A DNA stretch of 64,000 nt from Haemaphysalis longicornis (lineage: Eukaryota; Arthropoda; Arachnida; Ixodida; Ixodidae), in contig CM023450.1 in NCBI GenBank assembly GCA_013339765.2, positions 40,122,711 to 40,186,710 of the forward strand, read 5' to 3'. The position numbers and the translations under genes were made by a program. Below, piece after piece: positions 45,831-57,820 of this stretch; positions within the stretch are counted from its first letter, which is position 1, and each line of letters begins with the position of its first letter. The notes under the pieces are model-generated. The model had not been told where the DNA came from and did not search any database. It worked only from the letters and a program-made list of their open reading frames with translations.

Positions 45831-47314
45831 TCATCGACATGTCTACGCTGGAACAAACAATTACAACAACAACCCAATACGTAATTCATACGACTTGCAG
45901 GCGCGCCCCCCCGCAGAAATGCTCTGCATTTGATCGTGCCCCTCGCGAGGGGGATGTTTCTTCTTTCTTTTTGCGCAATCGGGGCCATGGAAGCTGAGAG
46001 ATTGTGGGAAACCAAAGCGTGTGACGGAAATCATCGCAAGGTATGCATGTGTTCAAAATTAGGTGCTGTGGTGACGACCCACTGATTTGGGCAGACGAAG
46101 AGAAAATTGTGAACGAAACAATTGTCAAAGGGGAATAAATATAAAACATGGTTAAGTAGCGCGGTAAAGACGGGAGAACAATAGATTCCAACTGAGCCGG
46201 CTCACGGTGTTGCTCTCAGCTTCACTAGCTCAGACTGAGGATGGTGACTTCTTCAAGCCATCACAAGTGTCATTCAAGCACCTCAACTTGCCTCACACTC
46301 CCCAAGCATGCAGCAGGTATGGATGTCACGGTAACACCAGTGCCTCTCACACACCATTACCACTTAAAATGTCACCGCAGGCTTGAGTGCCAAAATTTTT
46401 GTAACTCCAGCCATGATCGTTTGAAGCAACACAGAAACAATAAAATCAGGCAACAGGGACAGCACTGAGCTAGCACGAAATGAACCGCATTATCCGCCCC
46501 GCTGTCGGCGCGCCTTTCCCACCATACAAATGGAGTCTGCGCTGCTGCTCTCGTGCTACCAAGCAGTTGAGAGGCTAGTGCATAATAACCCTATGAGGAG
46601 CAAGAAGCCGGACGATTTTGGCTCCGACAAATATAAAAATGCTTTGGGCTGTATTTGCTTATATCTGCGATCTTCTCCTGCAGCTTTGTTCGATTTAGTG
46701 TGGGAATCGTTCATCTCAGCATCCAACCAACTTGCATCCAAGCAACTTGCTCCATTTTACTCTACGGTAAATGTTAACTTAAAATGTATGATTTCCACTT
46801 ATTTCTGCACAAGACACAAATAAAACTGGACATACTTGATGTCATTGGCACTATAAGAGAAAAATGAAAGTGCGAAACAAATTGCATCACATCCTGCTAA
46901 TAGCTATACACTGTGTAAAATATGAAAGGTTTTACACACCAAGGACATATCCGGCTATCGGGCATGCCGTTGTGGAAAGCTACTGAATAATTTAAACCAG
47001 TTGGGGATTTTTAACATGCACCTAAATCATGACAATTGGGAGATTTTTCACAATGCTAATGAAATATGTTTTAGGTGGATTTGCTAGCAAAAAATACGAT
47101 TAAAAAAAAGAAGCACTGGTAGACACAACATCAACATTAAAGGCGTAATGCGTACTGCTATAAGGCACACTGCAGATCTTATAACATTAAGTTACACAAG
47201 GTGCTGGCTCGTTGATTCTTGATAATTTGAAAAATACACTTACTGCATGATTACATGAGGACGGGGATACGAGGACGACAGAGTGTTCTGGCTGTTGAGA
47301 GTAATGATGACAAG
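45831..47314. other. Gene-free stretch
   Basis: No supported gene. The frame at 46530-46823 has no recognisable domain. Confidence 0.35.
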
Positions 47315-47933
47315 TACCGTACTTACCCCATTCTAACACGCACTTTTTTGGGGGGAAAAATAGGTCGAAAAATCGCATGCGCGTTAGAATCGGATACGAA
47401 ACCGAAACTGCCGAAACAGCGGAAATTTCGTCCCACCCATCGCCATCTCAAGATGGCGCCAAAGCTTTTAGCAGCAATTTTTCGGACGCAGGAAGCATAG
47501 GCGCCTAGGCTTTTCTATCGGCGTTCACACAAATCGTCAAATCGTTCCACTTGCGCGCTTGATAACAGCAATGGCAGCAGCGGCTCTCACGCGTTCAAAA
47601 CGAGCGGTCGGCTGAAGCGTGCGCCTCTGGAGAAGCCCGCGGGATGGGCGTGCGAGGCGTGGGCCACGATCCCATCAACCATGGTTGAACGTTCGTTCAG
47701 AAGTGTGGCATCGCGAACGCGCTTGACGGCACCAAGGACGAGATGTTCTGGTCAGCGGAGAGCGACGAGGAGTGAGATGAGTGAGATTACTTCGAGAAAT
47801 AAATCGCCGGTTCCTCTCGCATTCGTTTTTCTTGCTCACAAAGTTCCGTGCGCGTTACAGTCGGAGGTGCAAGTTTTTTCGGTTTTTTTGCCAGGAAAAT
47901 CGGGGGCGCGTTAGAATTCGGGTAATTACGGTA
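47315..47933. mobile_element. TACCGTAATTACCC-ended MITE
   Basis: The left end TACCGTACTTACCCCATTCT and the reverse complement of the right end (TACCGTAATTACCCGAATTC) continue into TAACRCGC, giving about 30-bp inverted repeats. 619 bp, no transposase. The TA at each outer edge may be a mariner-type target site. Confidence 0.7.
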
Positions 47934-47939
47934 CACGTG

Positions 47940-48535
47940 TTGTTGCTTCTTCAAAGAACAAGTTTTGTGCTCATCCTGTTATCCTTCTGCTTGGCTCCCT
48001 TAGCGAAAAGTAATACGTTTGAAATTACGCACGAGTACGCTTGAAGTGCACTTCAAATATGTATTTGTAAATGTATTTTAAGTGCATTTTAAATTGCATT
48101 TTCTCAATTTTTAGTAAATATTGAAAATACATTATTAAAAATGCGGGAAAAATACAGTGCTTTTAAGTACCCTCCAAATAGATTAAGAATGCACTGAACC
48201 TCACGAATGTGCGCTTAAGGCATTCGAAATATATTGAAAATGTATTTCTTCCCGCCAAACGATCATGGTGTAAATGCACTGTAAATATTATAAAAATACA
48301 CTTACCTAACTACATTCAGAGCAGCACTCTGAGTATACTTTAAAAGTGTGCTGAAGAATGGGAATATAATCCGAATATATTCGAAATACATTTCAAATGC
48401 CTTTTGCATGGTAGAAATACACTCTCAGTGCATGAAAAATATTTATTTAAGATACATTCTAAATGTATTCGTAAAGCTTTGCCGAAATACATTACGAGTA
48501 CACTACAGGCGCTGCTTCAACAACAACAACAACAA
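47940..48535. repeat. AT-rich degenerate tandem, ATTTTAAATGCATTT-like
   Basis: Many imperfect repeats of short units such as TGTATTTTAAGTGCA and GAAATACATT on both strands, ending in (CAA)n at 48518-48540. No gene. Confidence 0.6.
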
Positions 48536-48538
48536 CAA

Positions 48539-49111
48539 GTGCCATCCTGCGGCTGGCACTGCGGCGCAGCTCTCTTACTGTGGGATGGTTGAAAGAGAGC
48601 TGTCGCCTTCGTGCCATCCTGCGGCTGACAGTGCGGCGCATATGATACACTAATTTCCTCAATTGCCATATAAAAGAAGTACCGTCAATTTTCACTCCAG
48701 AGAAACCGGGAGAGAGAGAGAGAGAGGATGGAGCGCTGCTGACGCGGCGGCTACGTTCGAGTTCATAAAGCCAGCCAGCCCGCCCTTTTAAATCTAGATT
48801 AGCGGGCCGACAACCCTTCGTATTGAACAAAATATACAAATGTTTCCACTGTTACGCTTCTGATCATAAGCTCCGTTTGTGAATGTGCACATGCATGACT
48901 TGAATGAAAGCGATCGAAAGCCAACACCCGAATCAACCGCACAACCATATCTGAACGTCCGAAAAGTCCATAATTGTCTTACTTAGGCTTCACTGGAATA
49001 GAACAATAAAGGTGAGCAATAAATGATCAACAGTACCGAGCGAGCGGTCAGACAAAAAAGCCGTTTAATTTCCTGGCCCGCGCCACAGTTGTTTGGCACG
49101 CACGCATTATT
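48539..49111. other. Gene-free stretch with a short direct repeat
   Basis: GTGCCATCCTGCGGCTG is present at 48540 and 48612, followed each time by CAGTGCGGCGCA-like sequence, and an (AG)n run lies at 48711-48726. No gene. Confidence 0.5.
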
Positions 49112-49550
49112 AGATGCCACGCATCTCATTCACCCGCCTTGTCCATGCATCCGGAGTCGGCGTCGTTGTTGTCGGCGTCCACCCCTCCTCCATTCTCCTC
49201 GCCGCGCCAGCTTCGCTCTCCGCCGCTCACCCCCTATCCTCTCCGATAGCGAACACTCTCTCGCGAGGGGCATTGGATTGGAGGAAGAAAAAGTTTTTTT
49301 CCTCCATGATTGGATTGGATTGGCTTGGATTTGGATTGGATTAAAGTGGATTGTGTTGGATTGTGTTGCGTCATAGCCGCGGCAGACGCACTGGCGCCGG
49401 CGCGTCTCCTCACCGTTATGCGCGCTATAAAACGCGGTGCCTGCGCCGCTCCGCTCCATCGTTCCAGCGCCGTTCCGCCCGCTGTCCAACGCTGCAACGT
49501 GAACCCCCTTATGCGTCGCATCTACAGGGGTTCCCGCGAGGGGAGGTGGG
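49112..49550. mobile_element. Hairpin-ended MITE with TTGGAT core, family C
   Basis: Left hairpin AGATGCCACGCATCT, right end TTATGCGTCGCATCTACAGG and a GTTCCCGCGAGGGGAGGTGG end match the copy at 22866-23292 over almost the full length. A roughly 28-bp insertion that itself folds (GGAGGAAGAAA...TTTTCCTCC, 49280-49307) splits the TTGGAT tract. Confidence 0.78.
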
Positions 49551-49699
49551 AGTTTTCGTTGTGCGGGAATAGCAGTTTGCGCGTTGACCTTTCTTATGTT
49601 CTTCGAAAAAATGAAAGCAGAAAGGAAACGCGGCATGTTAGAAATAAATGCACCCAAGTGACGCAGAGCATTGGGCCTTCAGCTACCCGAAACAACTTT

Positions 49700-50423
49700 C
49701 CCAAGCAACCACCGGACGTACGTCGGCCGGCCACCGTACGTCCATTCCGGCTCTAGCGGACGTCCTTAGGAGCTCAGAAACGGACGTCCGTAGGACCCGT
49801 CGGCCCTGAAACGGACGTCCTATACGGACGTTCCCGTACCATGTGCGTCCGTGGGGCGTCCGGATTTAGCTTTTCCGTACGTCCAGTCGGATGTCCGAAA
49901 ATGGATGCATTTTGGATGTTCAGTAAAAATTTCCAGAATCAAATAACGAGAAGCTTATGCTCCTACAATGTTCCTTCACCGCACAAGACCAACGCACTAC
50001 GCGGGTGGCATGCATACATGAACACAGTAAACTTGCTTTCCATGTTTCGTTAGCAATTCTCAATTCTTATATATCCTTCCCCAAAGATACCATCGTTGTA
50101 GAAGGTGAGCTGCTTAAAAATAGTAAAAAAAAATAGTCTTAATTTTGGAAATATGCAGATGAAACTTGCAATATATAAGTCAGGGTGTTGATGTACAAAA
50201 TCTTTTTAATTAAAAATTTTAAGCAAAGTAACTTTTTCGCTTTTGCTTTCATATTCTTCGTAGTAACGTTGTACGTCCACTGGCGGATGTCAGTCGGACT
50301 TGTACATCTGTTTCTGGATGTCCATGTGCACTGTACGTCCGAAAATCGTGCAGTGGGCGTCCAAACTGGGCATTGGATGTTCGGCTGTGTTTCGGACCCC
50401 ACGGACGTCCATGGTTGCTTGGG
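49700..50423. mobile_element. CCCAAGCAACCA-ended MITE with GGACGTCC subrepeats
   Basis: The inverted ends are CCCAAGCAACCACCGGACGT and CCCAAGCAACCATGGACGTC. The 49730-49900 and 50270-50410 arms contain many GGACGTCC or GTACGTCC palindromic units; the centre is AT-rich. 724 bp, no transposase. Confidence 0.75.
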
Positions 50424-51309
50424 TTAGCCGCACGTGTCTGTCGCTCTGGGGACCGCACCATCACTCCCTTGTCTTCCTCCTAGAGACCGGTGCCCATCTC
50501 TACCTGTAAATAGGTTTTTGTGCCAACGGGCATTCTGTCGCAAATTAAAAAAAACTACAAACGGTCTGTCAACGGCAACTTCAGCGACTGTGTTGAAATT
50601 GGAGTCATACATAGGATACAGGTTGAAGGCTATTTCCAGAACACTATCTAAAGCTGCTTTTCAATGCGTACAAGAGTTCATTCTCGAGGAGGGTTCGAGA
50701 TGCAGACCCCCTGAGCTGAGAAGTGAAACTGACGGTAACGAGCGAGTCCGAGAGGTGACGTCACGAGCGAAAGGGCACATTCAGAGATCAACCGCTACGA
50801 ATCGACTGTGGTGTGTAGTTTACTGATGCTGACAAGGTTGGTCCAGCTGAGCGGCTAACGTATGCTACGTCCGCTGAAAAATGAGACGGGTGAAAAAGTT
50901 ATTCGTCCCTTTCCGAAACTGGAAAACCAAACAGCGAATCTTGATGGTAAAGGCGCAATGCTCGCGACAACGGAAGCCTAGTATACGTCTCTAGTGGCCT
51001 CCACTTCCGCTTAACGAACATCGGGGTCCACACGAGGAGGCAAACTATTGAAACTAAAAGGCTCAGGAGCTAGACCACGCTCACTAGCACACTCACAATG
51101 TCTGCGCAATCCTCCCCGCTTCCGCCCCCGCCCCCGCACCTACCCCCCCCCCCCCCCCCACCCCCATCCTCTGTGAACAGGCTCTGGAATGCTCCGACCC
51201 CGACCGCCCAGAAATAGTCCTCGGCCCAGCCCTCGACGTCGCAGCGTCCCTCTGGGCCACCGCCGCTTCCCCACCCTAAAACCAGAGTACTACAATTCCA
51301 AATAAAAGT

Positions 51310-51351
<42 letters not shown>

Positions 51352-51515
51352 ACAATTACGCTCACAAGCGCATGCCCGCATATAACCGCCTGCTCTTAGG
51401 CCGAACGAATCATCACCCGTGGCCTACTCATAGATCTGCAAACGTGAACAGGTCGTCATCATCATCAGGGGCTTTACCGTATGGCGTTTCGATCAAACAT
51501 CGCATGGTCAAGGCA
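50424..51515. other. Gene-free stretch with microsatellites
   Basis: No supported gene. A C-run lies at about 51146-51158 and (CT)n at about 51312-51350. Confidence 0.6.
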
Positions 51516-51519
51516 GAAG

Positions 51520-52565
51520 CGTCAGCTATTTAAAGCTTCGCTTGAAATTGAAAAAAAGGGGGAGTACTGAAGAGAGTAGAGGGTTAGAGAGTTCTGTAGT
51601 TTGGTCTCAGGAAACGGTAAAATACACGCCAGAAAATGTTTACTTTGGGGTTGAGCAGAGTTCTGAATACCGCGGAGTAACCACGTGTGCAGCACGTTCA
51701 GCACTAACATAGCAGACACGACATGAAATGTTCAGTTTAACAACCCACAGAGTTAGAAAGTTGAAAGACGAGGAACACTGTGCTGCAGCACATGTAGGAC
51801 CAATGCACAGCACTGCAAAGAATGTGAACTAGTACTGAGCTGCGGAGAAAGCTCAGAAAGGTTTCCATCGCACGTGGAGCCATTTTTGCGCAAGACCAGG
51901 GGCCAAGTAGACCGTGCAACGTAAGACGCGATGTGGGTAGCTTGCCGAAGTCGCATTCAAGGAGAGTCTGGGTGCGCCTTATATCATTAACACACATATA
52001 ATATGTTATATACGCAATATATGCATGTGCGATGTCTTCAAAGAGGTGAACTGGTCTTCTGAAGCTTGAAACAGAAAAGGCTTGTGTAAGCAACATTCAG
52101 ACGTATGTGCCGTTTTTTGAAAGCAGGTGGCAACCGGAAAGTACATTCACGGTCAACGAAGTAAAGCTGTAGCGATGTGACGGATCGGCCCATATTTGCC
52201 GTGCAACTCTGAACGCAAGTGCAGCTCATTTTTCCTAGAGGACGGTATAGCCACAACAGGGATTTGGGGGTTATAACCTCCAGAGGCTATAGTGACTGCC
52301 ATAGAACCGCCTGATACACCCCAATGTGTTGGTATCCGCTGCAGTTCAATGGAACGGTGATCACAGAACGCTTAATTAAGTTGGTAATGTAAAAATTGAA
52401 TGTCCCAGACTATTTATTCATTAAAGAAAGACTCAAGGCATTGGAGTGCTGCCTGAGAGTCTGTAACAATGGCCCATGCGCTGAATAGCTGCTTGGCGAT
52501 GTATTCAAAAGCTTAATGGAGCGGTCAGCTCAGTATACTAATATCCTATCACTGAGTCTTGTGTT
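51520..52565 (-). pseudogene. Non-LTR element: end of RNase H and C-terminus
   Basis: On the minus strand, IVTDSQAALQCLESFF (about 52440-52490) is the central RNase H motif. Further on come RECTFRLPPAFKKRHIRLNV (about 52130) and a tail domain. Frames are broken. It appears to be the downstream half of the minus-strand LINE at 54200-56750, separated from it by a plus-strand insertion. Confidence 0.7.
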
Positions 52566-52599
52566 ATCGTATACGTGCAATACGACACGGAACACCAAT

Positions 52600-54195
52600 C
52601 GTCGCCACCCAATGATATAAAGTTATGAACGGGAACATGGTCGATACGGGAAATGAAAAATCGTCTTCAGCAGGCTGCTTATATCGTACAAGCTTACACA
52701 ACCAAGTGTGCTGCTCTCCACAGAAATCTGAACTTCTCCTTGACCAGAAACGCCAAAATAGAAAACAACAGGTCCCAGGCATGCAGATTACACTTGACAA
52801 AGCTACGATCATGCCTTCCCCACACATAAAGATACTGGGGTGACCCTCCAAGAAGACTGCTCCAACTCCACAATTCTTCACCACCTCACTCAAACAGCTA
52901 GGACAAATTGTTCACACGCTCCGCCGAATCATCAAGAAGACTAGAAGGATGACAGAAGCAGACACACCACGAATTGTACAAGCCTTCATCATATCTCCCA
53001 CATCAATTACACCATCCCGTATGCGATCGTCTCCAAAAGTGACACGAAACCATTAAACTTGACACACTTATTGGAAAGCATATAAATAAGCACTTGGTCT
53101 CCCCATCCTCATGGCCACGATAGACTCCTAATCTGCATAACACGGCGGAGGAGCTCATAGAGCATCTGGTAATTAACCAGCAAACCGTCTAGCGATCACA
53201 CGAAAAGGACACCAACTGCTTGCTCCACCTAGGATACAATACCCCTGGAGAACAGGCAATTCTGCCAAGTGCCATACCCAAAACATTAAGGCAAGACATC
53301 TATGTGGCTCCAATTCCACGGACTATGCACCCCAGTTTCACCAAGGAAGGCGTGCAGATAAGAGCACACACGTTAGGATGGATCCATGGATTCAACCTTA
53401 AAACTGTGTACACAGGACGCTGCGGACTACGCTCGCATGGACACTGTGAGAGCTGTTGTCACACATGCACCGAGCACGTCACCCATGTCCACACCAATAC
53501 TACCCAAGAAGACGAAACAGTCATCGCTCTTGCCATTGCCCCACACCTCAGCGGATACAATCATTACTGACCGCAAGCAGCATGCCGAAGCATCTAGTAC
53601 GCAGAAGAATATCAAGACCAGCTGCAAGATATCCTTCTCCGGCAACCCCCTCAATGAAACATTCCGTCTTGCTGGCCCCTGCCCACTCGTCCCTTCGCGG
53701 CAATGTAATGGCCCGCACGAAAGCCCAAGAAACTAGCTGCCTAGCGGCTCAAGCTGGTAACCCTAGCAGAGCATCACGCAGCACTACAAGTTGGGTAGTC
53801 AAACAGCATCCTCCTGCCCACTCATCACTCACCAAGGAACAGGAGCCAAAACTCAGGCTTTTGCAGACAAACACCTTCCCACACCTATCTAAACTCCCGC
53901 ATCAATCCCACCCTCTACAGCTCCACCTGCCCCACACTGCAGTTGAGATCTGTACCCTAGCTCTCTACCACATGGTGTCGGCCTGCCAAAGAAACCAAAA
54001 TGTTCGTCGCCAGTCCCCAATCCTTACCATGACCAGTGGGAGAGAGGACTGGCCAGCTCCAGCAGGGAACTCAGCTTCGGCTTGTGGAATGCGGAGAAGG
54101 CAGCTAACGGGGTCCTGAAATGAGGAATCCGACCATGTGCTCTTTTCTTCTTTTTTTTTTTTGTGCGGAATAAATTTACTCTCCCCTCTCTCTCA
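52600..54195 (+). pseudogene. I-like non-LTR element, RT end to 3' tail, plus strand
   Basis: Broken frames give CSPQKSELLLDQ (about 52712, late RT), TEADTPRIVQAFIISP (about 52955), IPRTMHPSFTKEG (about 53310), IITDRKQHAEAS (RNase H, about 53560) and APAHSSLRGNVMA (about 53670). The tail is GTGCGGAATAAATTTACTCT followed by a CT-rich microsatellite. Stops and frameshifts abound; 5' part missing. It sits inside a LINE of opposite orientation. Confidence 0.75.
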
Positions 54196-54199
54196 TCTC

Positions 54200-56750
54200 T
54201 CTCTCGTGGAAGAATCCCTCTGTGACAGAGCCATCAGTACAGTGGCCGACCGATTTTTCAGATCTGCAGGGAAACGAAACCTAGTCGAATAAAAGAGTAC
54301 TCAAAAGATCCGTGAGTCATACTCCCATGGGACATACTGGTGGTCCTCAGGAAAGTACGGAGAATCTAGCAAGTCCGAATTTTGGAGTCCGAAAAAACGG
54401 TCGGCTACTGCAAATATATGCCTATGGTTTTGGTATTTACTGGGGACAAGTTTTAGAGTATAAACGGAGAGGTGTAGCGGAATGCGCTTCGTGCCATTCC
54501 TGGTACGGTTGTGTAATACTGACAGGTGGGAGCAGGCATGGCACGTGCGAAGCCACAGATAGGATCTGGTAATGTTGCGGTAAAAGGCCCTGCAAATCTG
54601 GAGCAGAGGTTTCAGCCAATGGATGATGTCTCTGTCATTGGCACAAAACGTAAACGTGTACAACACAGTTCTTGTTTACACATTGCTATCGGCCGTCAAG
54701 CATGTGCATTCAATCATCCAAGCCTTGAGATTTCCTGCCGGGAGGGGAAACAAAGTAGGAAGGCTGTAGCGTAGTAGACCTCCGAAGGGAGAGTCGTAGA
54801 GTCGAAGAAGCAAGTACTACACTGCGCAGCCAGCAGTGTTGCAAGAAAGCATTCAAAAGTTATGTGGAAAAATGATGAGAACTTTTCTTTCAAATTGCGA
54901 ATGTGTGGTGCCCAAGTCAAAGATCTGCCAAATGTGACACCGAAAAGTTTGTGATCTCACGTGCGGTATTAGGATCCCCATTGCAATGAGCTGGTGACGA
55001 GTGACGTTTCACTTCACGAAAACGATAGCAGCTAATTTTGTAGCCAGAGTTGGAGTCCACGCACCACGAGGAACTCTCAGATTGAATCCATTCTCCACTG
55101 AAACCTCGCACAGAGCACGCGCCCACTGCGCCCCGAGCACCATATACAAATATTGTCACCATGTAGGGAGATTTTAACAGGTCAAGACTCGGGGTAAACA
55201 TTTTTCAGCACCAGTGAGGGAATATTAAAAAGTGCTGGGCTCAATACTCCACCTTGAGGAACATCACGCATTACGTTGTGCTGCACTGTGTCACCGTCAG
55301 AAGTAGTCATAAAAATGCTTCGGTCACAAAGATAATTCAACAGCCAATCATACATATGGCCTCCAATGCCCATTGAATTCGTTTGAAAGCTGATAGCTTT
55401 ATGTGTCCACAAATCATACGCGGCCTTGATATCAAGAAACACCGCTATGACAGTGTTGCACAGGGATTGCGCTTTACACAGTTCACAAGGGCGATGACTT
55501 TATCAATACTGCTCCTGCACTTTCAAAAACCATACATCTGTGGCGGGTAAGTATTCCTGTTAATCAAATCCCAATCTAGCCAAAGCAGAACCATGTTCTC
55601 CATCAGTTTGCCTACACAGCACAAAAGCGCACAAGGTCAGTACGACTGAATGTCCTTGGGGTCTGTTCCTGGTTTCAATATGGGCACAATGCGAGTGATC
55701 CTCCAGCGACCCTCAAGAGTAATCCTCAAGACGAATGCTCCACTAGACTTGGTTAAAAATATCCAGGAGGAATCTTTTCCCCAAGTCCCCCAGATACGCC
55801 AGAGCTGTATAAGTTCCTATCTGGGCAAGGGGAAGAAGCCGTGTTAACCGAAGATAAGGCCATGACGAGTTCGATATCATGAAAGGGCCGTCCATAAGAG
55901 GCATTTCGTCTGATGGGCGTCCGATATCCAGGAAGGAAAGTTACGGTGGTGATGTCAATGTGACTACAATTTTCACATAGAACATCTCAGCGACGAGACA
56001 TTTTAGCACGGCTAAAATCACCAGTCTTCATTAAAATTGTCCTCTCTCTCTAAGTAGATGGGTAAGGAAATTGAATTAAGCAGGTGAAGACACATTGGGG
56101 ATGTGTGAAAACTCCTGACCAGGCTCCATGGTCTAGTGAGTAGCTTCCTGAGGTCCAACTTTAAGCAGAAGGATGTCCACTCACGCTCAGCCAATTTAAT
56201 CATGTGCCACTGAATGCGCTTCTGTGCTCGTCTGAGTGCTCGAATGTCTTCAGATGCCAATGTTTTACGCGCTCTTCTTTTTTCTCTCCGGTGTATGACA
56301 TGAAGCCTACCAAAGTCTTGTGTCAACCACAGAGTACGACTTCGATAGCATAAAAGTCTTCTTGCTCGTTTTGCACGCCCTGTAGGACGACACTGAACTC
56401 GGGGTCGCTTGTGGTGAAAACTTTAGTTGGAAAACTGGACCTCATATTTTAGACGACCACCTGGAACACCATCCAGCGTAATGTAGGCAGGGAGGTGGCC
56501 GCTTCCATGGGATTCAATGTCCACGGCACCAGCCTGTTCTGGGAAGCAGAACCGAGGAAACCACAGTGCTGTCAAGAGCACTTAAAATGCCGTTGCAGAT
56601 AAAAGTTGGTTCCCCGCTATTAAGTAGAGTCATACTGCGCTGGCGAGCAATATCTAATAAGCGCTGCACTTGTTTTGCGGCTACCCCATCACGGGTGGTG
56701 CACATTAAAATCACCAGCGAGTATATGCAGAGGTGGCATGGAATGAAAAA
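54200..56750 (-). pseudogene. I-like non-LTR element: endonuclease, RT, start of RNase H
   Basis: Read on the minus strand: the end of an AP-like endonuclease (LLNSGEPTFICNGILSALDS, about 56620), a basic linker (RRAQKRIQWH, about 56220), RT motifs ILKPGTDPKDIQSY (about 55660), FLDIKAAYD (about 55430) and RDVPQGGVLSPALFN (about 55240), then TWAPHIRNLKEKF (about 54900) and the first RNase H motif TDGSVT (about 54220). FADD was not seen in a clean frame. Many frameshifts. RNase H continues at 52.5 kb. Confidence 0.8.
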
Positions 56751-56817
56751 TACTCTTCAAACATCAAACAGTCACTATCCAATGCCTTTCAGAAGCATTA
56801 CCGAATAGGGAACTCTG

Positions 56818-56831
56818 CCCCCCCCCCCCCC
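56818..56831. repeat. Poly(C) run
   Basis: C homopolymer interrupted only at its end; a likely site of length error. Confidence 0.8.
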
Positions 56832-56990
56832 TCCGGCCCCAGAGCCCCCTGTAGTCGGCACCTGCAGCTATGACGGTGAAATACAAACCTGTACTTTGCA
56901 CAGCGGCAGCTACCTATTCGTTCACTGCACTTGCCATCAAATTATGCTGTGTAACGGTAAGGTCATTTGTCAGAGCTAAAAGTGCTCCTG

Positions 56991-57820
56991 TTAAAGGCAC
57001 ATCAGTTTTGGAACGCAAGACTGTATCCTCGTTAGAACCATACTGACACCACTTTTAAACCTAAGCTTTGCTCAAATAAACTATATAATTAGAAAAAAAG
57101 GGAATGGCCATGCGACCTACTAGCTCATTTCCCGCAACAGAACCTATGATGTCATATGCCCAGCTGTGCGACTGGCTGAGGCCAGTAAAAGCAAACGCAA
57201 ATTAGGGAGGGCTTATAAGCTTTCCGCACAAGCTATTTGCACTTAAATTTAGGGCACATTCTTTTTATAGCAGTAAGAATGGTGGGGTAAACAGTGGAAG
57301 TTAGGAAAGTACACGTAAAAGTCGAAGTACCGATGCGTACTGCTGTTGGTACTGTGAGCACTGTGTTTGTTTTAGCTACACAGCAGTATGGCGCTTTGGG
57401 GGGTTGTCCTCAGACGACACTTGGCCGATTGGACGTCAGCAACGGTATCTTACGTGACCATATTTGTCGAGTGAACGCTATGTTTCACGAAACGATTATT
57501 TTCTACCATAACAAAAACAAGCAAGGTTCAGATACGGTCACAAAGAAAAGGCAGAAAACGGCCCAGCGCAATATGGTGGCGCCATCCAGGAGGACTGACA
57601 GTAAACAAGGTTTGCAGTCGGCTACAGAGCTAAGGGCGCACTAGGTTTCGCTTGAAGACCTGTTCTTGTGTCGTCATTGCGACGTCACGAAAACAGACGA
57701 TTTGGGGGAAATCAAATATTTTAACTTAAATTAATTCTCGTGAATAAAGCATCATTTGCTTCGAACAAGCGCTGGGGGCACTATAAAACACAAAACTTTC
57801 GAAATAAAACAAACCTTTTT
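56991..57820. mobile_element. Second copy of the 26621-28635 repeat family
   Basis: Starts TTAAAGGCACATCAGTTTTG and shares with the first copy CTGACACCAC, GGCTTATAAGCTT-like and GGGCACATTCTTTT-like blocks, a TTGTCGAG...ACGC segment and GAATAAAGCATCATTTGCTT. It lacks the inserted minisatellite. A matching right end (TTCATGGTTGCTTTAA) lies at 58606-58621. Confidence 0.65.
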
